A stretch of DNA of 64,000 nt from NCBI RefSeq assembly GCF_003201605.1, contig NZ_QJJR01000012.1, positions 1 through 64,000 on the forward strand, in the 5' to 3' direction. Each line of letters begins with the position of its first letter. The first letter of the stretch is position 1. Source of the DNA: Streptohalobacillus salinus. GTDB lineage: Bacteria; Bacillota; Bacilli; Bacillales; Amphibacillaceae. The position numbers and the translations under genes were made by a program. The notes under the pieces were generated by a model. It saw nothing but the letters and a program-made list of their open reading frames with translations. It searched no databases and was not told the DNA's origin. This document shows positions 19,136-25,541 of this stretch, one piece after another.

Positions 19136-21001
19136 ATGGCTAATAAAGAAATCGTCATTATTGGTGCCGGCTACGCTGGTGTCCATGCCGCTAAGAAACT
19201 AGCGAAAAAATTTAAAAAAGACGATAGTGTAAACATTACGCTTATCGATCGTCATTCGTATCACACAATGATGACAGAATTACATGAAGTTGCTGCACAC
19301 CGTGTAGAACCTGATGCAATTCAGTTTGACTTGCGTCGTCTTTTCAACCGTACAAAAGTGAATCTTGTCACAGACAATGTCACTAACGTTGATCACGATG
19401 CGAAGAAAGTAATCACTGAGCACGGATCATTCAACTTTGACTACCTTATCTTAGGTATGGGCGGGGAACCAAATGACTTTGGTACACCTGGCGTTAAAGA
19501 ACATGGTTATACGCTATGGTCATGGGAAGATGCCGTTCGCATGCGTGAACGCATTGAAACACTTGTTGAACAAGCAGCACATGAGCATGATGAGAAAAAA
19601 CGTCGTGCATTGTTAACCTTCACCATTTGTGGATCTGGTTTCACTGGTGTTGAACTTGCAGGTGAATTAATTGAATGGAAAGATCGTTTAGCTAAAGATC
19701 ATAAACTAGATGTTGATGAAATTTCAATCTACGTGATTGAAGCTGCGCCTACAATCTTAAATATGTTAGAACGTCGTGATGCTGATAAAGCAGAAGCTTA
19801 TATGCTTAAGCATGGCGTAAAAATCATGAAAGATTCACCAATTGTTGAAGTCCGTGAAAACGACATCGTACTAAAAAGTGGTGAAACCATCCCGACACAC
19901 ATGCTTGCTTGGACGGCTGGGGTTAAAGCAAATACAGATACAGATTCCTTTGATTTAGAACAAGCACGAGCAGGGCGCTTGAAAGTAAATAAACACATGG
20001 AATCTGAAACACACGAAAACGTTTATGTTGTCGGTGACCTTGCTTACTTTGAAGAAGAACCAGGTACACCAACACCTCAAATCGTTGAAGCAGCAGAACA
20101 AACGGGAACAACCGCTGCTAAAAACATTATTGCTGACATTAAAGGCACTGAAAAAGTTGCTTATGAAGGTAAATATCACGGGATTATGGTTTCAATCGGT
20201 GCACGTTATGGTGTTGCCGACTTAATGGGCTTACATTTAAGTGGTTGGTTTGCCAACTTCGTTAAGCACATGGTTAACTTGTATTACTTCTTTGGTATTA
20301 GCAGTGGTTACTACATGACGAAGTACATTGAGCATGAATTTTTCCACACGAAAGATAAGCGTAACATTTTCCGCGACTTCTTGACGCGTTATGGTAACGT
20401 CCTTTGGAGCGTACCACTTCGGATATTCGTTGGTGGGTTCTGGATTGTTGAAGGTGGCGCTAAGCTTTGGGGTTATGAGAAATGGGGAGAAGCAACATCA
20501 AGTCTTTCTAACATCGGCACCCTCTTCACTGGTATTGGCGAAGATTCATGGATTAAATCCGATACATTACAAATCAACTTCCACTGGTTGCAAGACCCTA
20601 CAACAGCTGCAAGTGCTGAAGCAACGGAATGGGCAGAACCAATTCTTTCAGAAATGCCATTCTGGTTTGAGTGGATCATGCGTATCATGGTACCAACTGA
20701 AGGCATTGCCTTATTTGCTCAAAAAGCAATGGTATTTGTTGAAATCGGTATTGGTCTTGCTTTAATCGCTGGTCTCTTTACTTGGTTAGCATCTGCTGCA
20801 AGTGCCGCATTCTTAGTAATGTTTACCTTAACTGCTATGCTTGGTTGGGATAAAGTTTGGGCATTACCTGCTTCAATCGCTTTACTCAACGGCTCAGGTC
20901 GTACGTTCGGTTTAGATTACTGGGTGATTCCATTTATCCAAACTAAATTAAGTAAATGGTGGTACGGTGAACCGCAGGCAATATATAAAGATCATAAATA
21001 A
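19136..21001 (+). CDS. ndh2: Type II NADH dehydrogenase with C-terminal membrane domain (EET-type Ndh2)
   Basis: Oxidises NADH and reduces membrane quinone without pumping protons. The protein is 621 aa from the ATG at 19136 (AGGAGTG 8 nt upstream). Ordinary type II enzymes have about 400 aa. The FAD motif IGAGYAG is at residues 9-15, the NADH motif CGSGFTGVELAGE near 165, and TWAGV/LAWTAGVKAN and YVVGDLAYF bind FAD. After residue ~400 comes an extra part with several hydrophobic helices (VGGFWIVEGGAKLWG, then EIGIGLALIAGLFTW). This fusion is the hallmark of Ndh2 of Listeria-type EET loci, dedicated to demethylmenaquinone. It is the first gene of the plus arm. Confidence 0.94.
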   Translation: MANKEIVIIGAGYAGVHAAKKLAKKFKKDDSVNITLIDRHSYHTMMTELHEVAAHRVEPDAIQFDLRRLFNRTKVNLVTDNVTNVDHDAKKVITEHGSFNFDYLILGMGGEPNDFGTPGVKEHGYTLWSWEDAVRMRERIETLVEQAAHEHDEKKRRALLTFTICGSGFTGVELAGELIEWKDRLAKDHKLDVDEISIYVIEAAPTILNMLERRDADKAEAYMLKHGVKIMKDSPIVEVRENDIVLKSGETIPTHMLAWTAGVKANTDTDSFDLEQARAGRLKVNKHMESETHENVYVVGDLAYFEEEPGTPTPQIVEAAEQTGTTAAKNIIADIKGTEKVAYEGKYHGIMVSIGARYGVADLMGLHLSGWFANFVKHMVNLYYFFGISSGYYMTKYIEHEFFHTKDKRNIFRDFLTRYGNVLWSVPLRIFVGGFWIVEGGAKLWGYEKWGEATSSLSNIGTLFTGIGEDSWIKSDTLQINFHWLQDPTTAASAEATEWAEPILSEMPFWFEWIMRIMVPTEGIALFAQKAMVFVEIGIGLALIAGLFTWLASAASAAFLVMFTLTAMLGWDKVWALPASIALLNGSGRTFGLDYWVIPFIQTKLSKWWYGEPQAIYKDHK

Positions 21002-21008
21002 ACACCAT

Positions 21009-21045
21009 GATTGCGATGGCTTTCTTAATGAAAGCCATCGCAATC
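21009..21045 (+). terminator. Strong hairpin after ndh2 (terminator or attenuator)
   Basis: A perfect 16-bp stem GATTGCGATGGCTTTC / GAAAGCCATCGCAATC with a 5-nt loop begins 8 bp after the stop. Only short T-runs follow (TACTTTATATT), so it may terminate partially or protect the ndh2 mRNA 3' end before eetA. Confidence 0.65.
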
Positions 21046-21070
21046 TACTTTATATTGATTAATTTTCAGG

Positions 21071-21076
21071 TATAAT
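21071..21076 (+). promoter_or_regulatory. Possible -10 element for eetA-eetB-dmkB
   Basis: TATAAT lies 70 bp before the eetA start and after the ndh2 hairpin. The -35 region is poor (CTTTAT at 17 bp spacing). If used, it would give the eetA operon expression independent of ndh2. Confidence 0.35.
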
Positions 21077-21145
21077 GGACATGACAGTTCACATTTCCCG
21101 CGCTAACAGCTTCAACTTTTGATTATCATGAAAGGAAGTGAAGAA

Positions 21146-21571
21146 ATGCAAGCATTCTTGCGTATCATAAAACCCGGTGACCTTTTGCTCATCGTTGTCT
21201 TATTGATTATTTCTTTTCTTCCTTTTGGGATATTCTATTTACAATCACAATCAGATGGAGACCGCATAGCGGTCATTTCTCTTGACGGGGAAAACATTGA
21301 AACTGTTAATTTATCAGCCCATCCTAATCATGATATATTTAATGTAGAAACGGCTTCTGGTGAAACAAATACCATTGCTGTTTCTGATGGTACGCTGCGC
21401 ATTTCATCAGCAACCTGCCCTGATCAGGTCTGTGTTCGAACAGGCTTTATTGAACACGCTGGCGAAACCATTGTTTGTTTACCACACCGGCTGGTTATCG
21501 AAATCAAAGCTGAATCAGAAGATCCACCGCAAGATATTGACATTATCAGTTCATTCATACATTTTCATTAA
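21146..21571 (+). CDS. eetA: EetA: membrane-anchored NusG domain II protein
   Basis: The 141-aa protein has one N-terminal transmembrane helix (about residues 12-32) and an external domain of the NusG_II/DUF type. The family pattern VSDGTLRI, then CPDQVCVRTG (C91, C96) and IVCLPHRLVIEI (C111), is clear. In Listeria EetA and EetB are needed for electron export; their chemistry is not established. The three external cysteines are conserved in the family and might bind metal or be redox-active; that is inference. The ATG at 21146 has AGGAAG upstream; the longer frame to a TTG at 21119 is unlikely. It starts an eetA-eetB-dmkB unit. Confidence 0.85.
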   Translation: MQAFLRIIKPGDLLLIVVLLIISFLPFGIFYLQSQSDGDRIAVISLDGENIETVNLSAHPNHDIFNVETASGETNTIAVSDGTLRISSATCPDQVCVRTGFIEHAGETIVCLPHRLVIEIKAESEDPPQDIDIISSFIHFH

Positions 21572-21586
21572 AGGAGCGCTATTTCC

Positions 21587-22129
21587 ATGACTAAAAACCA
21601 ACGCCTCGTTTATATTGCCTTGTTAGCCAGTCAAGCGGTGGTGATTGGTCTCGTTGAGCGAGCAATCCCTTCACCGTTCTTTTTTGCTCCTGGGGCGAAA
21701 CTCGGTCTTGCTAATATCATTACGGTAATGGCCCTTTATACACTCCCCACTAAAGACACAATTAAAGTTGTCGTCATTCGACTCTTATTACAAACATTAC
21801 TTGGCGGTACTCTGTCGACTTTCTTTTATAGTGCTTCTGGTGCTGCCCTTAGTTTTATTGGGATGTGGTTCATTAAGTTGCTGCCTCAAAAAGCTGTTAG
21901 TTTAATTGGGGTGAGCGCAACCGGCGCCGTTCTACATAATGTCGGTCAGTTGCTGATTGCGAGCGTTATCGCTCAAACGTTTTCAGTTATGCTATACTTA
22001 CCTGTCCTTTCACTGATCGGTATCTTAACAGGCATTGCCATCGGTATTACTGCCAATTATTTATTAACACATATCGAACGCTTGCATTACTACATGGACT
22101 TACGCACACTAAAGCGTGATCTTATATAA
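21587..22129 (+). CDS. eetB: EetB: Gx transporter family (heptaprenyl diphosphate synthase component I-like) membrane protein
   Basis: A 180-aa protein with about five hydrophobic helices. The conserved N-terminus ends in PGAKLGLANIITVMALY, and HNVGQLLIAS follows near residue 125. Databases often call the family heptaprenyl synthase subunit I, but the ECF-S-like membrane fold and GX motifs suggest a small-molecule carrier. Its location between eetA and dmkB is the one seen in EET loci. It starts 15 nt after eetA with AAAGGAGCG. The substrate is unknown; quinone- or flavin-related roles are both possible. Confidence 0.83.
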   Translation: MTKNQRLVYIALLASQAVVIGLVERAIPSPFFFAPGAKLGLANIITVMALYTLPTKDTIKVVVIRLLLQTLLGGTLSTFFYSASGAALSFIGMWFIKLLPQKAVSLIGVSATGAVLHNVGQLLIASVIAQTFSVMLYLPVLSLIGILTGIAIGITANYLLTHIERLHYYMDLRTLKRDLI

Positions 22130-22159
22130 ATCGAATTGATGAAAGAGGTTATTAACGTT

Positions 22160-23140
22160 ATGGTAAGTACACATCCACTCTGGCATGATTACCCTAATCT
22201 GTCACAGAATCTAAACCAAGTTGAAGCTGTGATCAATCAGCATATTCGCATTAAAAATAAAAAAATAGAAGCACAAATTAGACGTGTGGCAGAAAATAGC
22301 GGCAAGATGCTGCGACCTGTCTATGCACTCTTATGCAGCCAAATCGGACCGGATTATGATGAAGAAAAAGCGATTGCCATCGCAGCAGCACTTGAAACCT
22401 TGCATATGGCAACACTTGTTCATGATGACGTGATTGATGAAGCTGATTTAAGGCGTGGACAAGAAACGTTACACGCAAAAAAAGATAATCGCTATGCTAT
22501 ATATGCAGGTGACTACCTCTTTTCAATTTGTTTTACTATCTTAGCTAATCATACCAACTCTGTCAGCATGCTTGAATACAATGCCCGCAGTATGGAAAAA
22601 GTTTTAATCGGGGAACTTGATCAGTTAGAGTCACGTTATACATCACCTAAAAGTATCAAACGTTATCTTGCGCGCATTTCAGGAAAAACTGCTCAACTTT
22701 TCGCCCTTAGCTGTTATACTGGTGCAGTTGAAAGTAACGCGTCAAAACGACAGACCCGACTCGCCTATAACGCAGGTCACTATATCGGAATGGCCTTTCA
22801 AATCATTGATGATATTTTAGATTATCAAGCAAACGATAACACTTTAGGCAAACCAGCCATGGCTGATGCAAAAAACGGCATTTATACTTTACCTTTAATT
22901 TATTCCTATCAAAACCATGCAACTGAAATTGATGCGCTCTTAACTAAACAATCGTTAACCAGTGAAGATCTGCATGACCTTCAAGCCCTAATTGATCAAG
23001 CTGATGGTTTAAGTAAAGCATTGCAATTGGCCAAACGTTACACTAAAAAAGCACTATCAACAATAGATAAATTACCGAACGGCGAATATAAAGCGATCCT
23101 AAAATCGATAACTGAGAAGATGTTAGCTCGCACTATGTAA
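22160..23140 (+). CDS. dmkB: Polyprenyl diphosphate synthase, candidate DmkB
   Basis: Trans-isoprenyl diphosphate synthase that would make the side chain for the EET quinone. The protein is 326 aa from the ATG at 22160, which has AAGAGG upstream, though 11 nt away; an ATG at 22139 is an alternative. The first aspartate-rich motif is DDVID (89-93) followed by DLRRGQETLH, and the second is DDILD near 215 followed by YQANDNTLGKP. LRPVYALLCS corresponds to the IPP-binding region. The chain length cannot be read from the sequence. It is the last gene of the plus-strand arm. Confidence 0.88.
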   Translation: MVSTHPLWHDYPNLSQNLNQVEAVINQHIRIKNKKIEAQIRRVAENSGKMLRPVYALLCSQIGPDYDEEKAIAIAAALETLHMATLVHDDVIDEADLRRGQETLHAKKDNRYAIYAGDYLFSICFTILANHTNSVSMLEYNARSMEKVLIGELDQLESRYTSPKSIKRYLARISGKTAQLFALSCYTGAVESNASKRQTRLAYNAGHYIGMAFQIIDDILDYQANDNTLGKPAMADAKNGIYTLPLIYSYQNHATEIDALLTKQSLTSEDLHDLQALIDQADGLSKALQLAKRYTKKALSTIDKLPNGEYKAILKSITEKMLARTM

Positions 23141-23144
23141 GTAA

Positions 23145-23190
23145 AAGCAACCGACATGACTTATTAGGTCATGTCGGTTGCTTTCTTTTA
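23145..23190 (+). terminator. Terminator of eetA-eetB-dmkB
   Basis: A perfect 16-bp stem AAGCAACCGACATGAC / GTCATGTCGGTTGCTT (23145-23160 and 23168-23183), then TCTTTT. It follows the dmkB stop by 4 bp. Confidence 0.9.
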
Positions 23191-23224
23191 TAAGCGTAAA
23201 GTTAATTAATGCACTGCCATCAAT

Positions 23225-23257
23225 TAAAAAAGCTTAGACCAGGTGGTCTAAGCTTTT
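23225..23257 (-). terminator. Terminator of the lipoprotein gene
   Basis: AAAAGCTTAGACCA paired with TGGTCTAAGCTTTT is followed on the minus strand by TTAATT. The near-symmetric A/T arms could also act in the plus direction behind dmkB. Confidence 0.8.
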
Positions 23258-23263
23258 AGCGCT

Positions 23264-23800
23264 TTATTCTTCGACTGATGTTTCGCCTTCAACTGTACCT
23301 TGAATATCACTTGACGCTTCATAGTCTGCGTTAGCAAATACGATATCACCTGTTACAGTTGCTGATTCATGTAATAAGAAACCATCTGCTTCTACATACA
23401 CATCACCGTCAACAGTACCACCTTGGAAGTTTAAGTTTTCACTTTGAACAACAAGGCGTGGCATAGTTAGGGTCCACTGATCAATGATATTACGCTCATC
23501 ATCTTGTGTATAAGCTGCAATTTTACGGTAAATATCGCCGTCTTCTTCGCCGCCATCACGGAATTCACCAGCAACAACAAGATCTTCTTCAAAAGTCATA
23601 TCTTGTGTTGGAATAACAATCCATGTACCGTCTTCTGATGCCGCTTCGTGTAAGCCTTCTGCATCGTCTGCTTGTGACGCTGCTGTTACCGTATCTGTAT
23701 CTTCATCTGCACCATTGTCATCTGAAGACGTGTCATCAGATCCACACGCAGCAAGTAATGCTACGGAAAGGATCATCGCTAAAAATAATTTGAATTTCAT
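23264..23800 (-). CDS. Acidic lipoprotein next to the EET locus, possible beta-solenoid surface protein
   Basis: A 178-aa protein with a signal peptide and lipobox LAAC (lipidated C19). Residues 20-50 are a very acidic, low-complexity linker (DDTSSDDNGADEDTDT). The C-terminal half has short repeating hydrophobic strands with turns (LVVQSENLNFQGGTVDGDVY, EADGFLLHESATVTGDIV), resembling the right-handed beta-solenoid pattern of bactofilin-like polymer-forming proteins. No FMN-binding domain and no ApbE acceptor motif (D-x-x-S/T-G-A-T/S) is seen, so it does not look like PplA. I do not recognise the family. Its site beside dmkB makes an EET-related surface role possible, not shown. Confidence 0.7.
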   Translation of the reverse strand: MKFKLFLAMILSVALLAACGSDDTSSDDNGADEDTDTVTAASQADDAEGLHEAASEDGTWIVIPTQDMTFEEDLVVAGEFRDGGEEDGDIYRKIAAYTQDDERNIIDQWTLTMPRLVVQSENLNFQGGTVDGDVYVEADGFLLHESATVTGDIVFANADYEASSDIQGTVEGETSVEE

Positions 23801-23827
23801 CTGAAATTCCCCCTGTATTTATATTGT

Positions 23828-23856
23828 TTGTACAAAACCGTACAACTCCTATTATA
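23828..23856 (-). promoter_or_regulatory. Extended -10 promoter with palindromic operator for the lipoprotein gene
   Basis: On the minus strand TGTTATAAT (extended -10, TATAAT at 23856-23851) is followed by the perfect inverted repeat TTGTAC-N6-GTACAA (23845-23828), which covers the expected transcription start. This arrangement suits repression. The regulator is unknown. Confidence 0.5.
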
Positions 23857-23910
23857 ACATATCACTCTACTTTTTCTACCTTAAAGTTAAACAACTCACA
23901 AACTTTTCTT

Positions 23911-24048
23911 TCATGTCTTTTTCAACAGCTTCGTCCACTCAACGCGTAAGATCTGTAGCGCTACTGGATTTAAACGCAATAAGCAAAGCCATTCTTTGGC
24001 GCGCTAATCAAACCGACTAACTTTTTTAAGCCAGTTATCAATGATCAT
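23911..24048 (-). pseudogene. Broken small ORF with strong ribosome-binding site
   Basis: AAGGAGG and an ATG at 24048 start a frame reading MIIDNWLKKVSRFD, then a TAG, then 30 further codons (RAKEWLCLLRLNPVALQ, then WTKLLKKT) to a TGA. Read through, it would be a 44-residue basic peptide. The good ribosome-binding site with an early stop suggests a recently inactivated small gene, or a 14-aa peptide. A short stretch at 18511-18434 has a similar IIDN-x-hydrophobic start. Function unknown. Confidence 0.35.
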
Positions 24049-24203
24049 CACTCCCTCCTTTCAGGTTATTACCGTTGCCCTTTTATTAAATGCATGAATA
24101 AGAGTAAACGAAAAAACGACGTCAGTATACTGTACCACCTCACGATTAGATAAAACCTCATTCTTTCCATGGCGAATCTCTTTCTTCAACAAAAGCGCAT
24201 CCG

Positions 24204-24257
24204 TTGACAGGTCTCTCAAACATCTTTATAATTGACTTGTCAACAGTTGATTAATCA
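24204..24257 (+). promoter_or_regulatory. Consensus promoter and autoregulatory palindromes of the marR gene
   Basis: TTGACA (24204-24209) and TATAAT (24227-24232) with a 17-bp spacer form a perfect sigma-A promoter. Overlapping the -10 is the dyad TTGACTTGTCAA (24232-24243), and TGATTAATCA (24248-24257) is a perfect palindrome near the start site. Such dyads at the promoter of a marR gene are the usual self-repression arrangement; that binding is inferred. Confidence 0.7.
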
Positions 24258-24273
24258 TACATGGAGGTTTCTT

Positions 24274-24717
24274 ATGTGCCCAAGACAAAATTACAGTGAG
24301 CTGTTCTTCTTAATCAAACAAGTCGATTTGCAATTGACACAAGTATTTGAAAACAAACTTGATATTAGCGTGACCCGTTATGAAATGTTGCTGCACCTAT
24401 TGAGTGCAACGGTCATGACCCAAACACAGTTACAGCAAAAAATGCGCATCAACCAAGCGGCAATTACCCGACATGTGAAAATTCTTGAGGACAAAGGGTT
24501 AGCGATACGCGCGCGTAATCCGAAAAATAATCGGGAAGTGCTTGTTCAAATCAGTTCTGCCGGAAAAACGTTGCTTACGCGCTGTGACGAAAAGAAACAT
24601 GTCATTATTGAGCAATTGTTTGATCATTATAGCGAAGAACAAATGGCACTGTTTAAGGCATTTCTTACCGATGTAAATGAGCGATCAACAACACTGTTGA
24701 ACGATCACACGATTTAG
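24274..24717 (+). CDS. MarR-family transcriptional regulator
   Basis: A 147-aa winged-helix regulator. The start ATG at 24274 has GGAGG 6 nt upstream; the frame extends to a TTG inside the operator, which I reject. Helix-turn-helix residues are TQTQLQQKMRINQAAITRHVK (about 49-69), followed by the wing ARNPKNNREVLVQIS. Helices at both ends form the dimer part. It lies 13 nt before a nitroreductase gene, the common arrangement in which such a regulator responds to quinones or electrophiles that the reductase removes. The ligand is not known. Confidence 0.88.
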   Translation: MCPRQNYSELFFLIKQVDLQLTQVFENKLDISVTRYEMLLHLLSATVMTQTQLQQKMRINQAAITRHVKILEDKGLAIRARNPKNNREVLVQISSAGKTLLTRCDEKKHVIIEQLFDHYSEEQMALFKAFLTDVNERSTTLLNDHTI

Positions 24718-24730
24718 AGGAGGACTAACC

Positions 24731-25369
24731 ATGAGCAATACATTTAAAGTAAACGATTTTTATAACCTATTAGACGGTCGTCGTTCCATCCGCGTCTATG
24801 ACGAAACGATTAAGATTCCGCGCGAAGAAATGACCGAAATGCTTACAGAAGCAACGAAAGCACCGTCTTCCGTTAATATGCAACCGTGGCGCTTTGTTGT
24901 GGTTGAAAGTGATGAAGGAAAAGACAAGCTCCGTCCACTGATTCGTTTTAACACCCGCCAAAACGACACGTCATCAGCGATGCTTTTAATTTTTGGTGAT
25001 TTAGAATGTTACACGTATGGTGAAGAAATATACAATAAAGCAGTTTCTGAAGGGAAAATGTCACCTGAAGTAAGAGATGAACAACTGAGCATGATCATCC
25101 CCTACTATAAAAGTTTTCCTAAACACGTGATGAGCGATATTGTTAAGATTGATAGTAGTTTAGTTGCCATGCAGCTCATGTTAGTAGCACGCGCTTACGG
25201 TTATGATACGAATCCAATCGGTGGCTTTGAAGCTGACCAACTTGCTGAAGCCTTTGATCTTGATCCAAAACGTTATGTTCCCGTAATGATTCTTTCAATC
25301 GGGAAAGCAAAAGAAGACGGCTACAATTCTGTGCGACTAGACGTGGACACGTTCACAAATTGGAAATAA
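24731..25369 (+). CDS. Nitroreductase-family FMN oxidoreductase
   Basis: FMN-dependent NAD(P)H oxidoreductase of 212 aa, acting on nitro or quinone compounds. The FMN-binding N-terminus RRSIRVYDE (about residues 17-25) and SSVNMQPWRFVVVE (about 47-60) are clear, and ARAYGYDTNPIGGFE is the second FMN-contact region. It is cotranscribed with the upstream MarR regulator (AGGAGG present). The neighbouring quinone-based EET locus makes quinone-stress handling an attractive but unproven role. Confidence 0.88.
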   Translation: MSNTFKVNDFYNLLDGRRSIRVYDETIKIPREEMTEMLTEATKAPSSVNMQPWRFVVVESDEGKDKLRPLIRFNTRQNDTSSAMLLIFGDLECYTYGEEIYNKAVSEGKMSPEVRDEQLSMIIPYYKSFPKHVMSDIVKIDSSLVAMQLMLVARAYGYDTNPIGGFEADQLAEAFDLDPKRYVPVMILSIGKAKEDGYNSVRLDVDTFTNWK

Positions 25370-25403
25370 TCAATAGCCATGTCATTACTTAATATGCACA
25401 CGT

Positions 25404-25450
25404 AAGCAGGGCCCCGGAATTAACAACAATACCGGCGCCCTGCTTATTCT
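25404..25450 (+). terminator. Terminator after the nitroreductase gene
   Basis: AAGCAGGGC-CCCGG paired with CCGG-CGCCCTGCTT (25404-25445), then ATTCTTTT. GC-rich stem in an AT-rich gap. Confidence 0.8.
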
Positions 25451-25541
25451 TTTATGAAGACTCCATCTGCCTTAGAAGCTCATGTTTCTATTCCCTATGT
25501 GTCATCAGCATTACCGCTACGACTCTTTGTTTTCCGTGGAA

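Noticed and set aside
20391-20765. 124-aa plus-strand ORF within ndh2
   Set aside because: It is an out-of-frame overlap with the Ndh2 membrane domain and lacks a ribosome-binding site.
21400-21430. S-S-A-T in EetA (residues 87-90) as an ApbE flavinylation site
   Set aside because: It lies at the start of the conserved NusG_II cysteine motif, lacks the D-x-x spacing and glycine of the acceptor motif, and has no FMN-binding domain around it.
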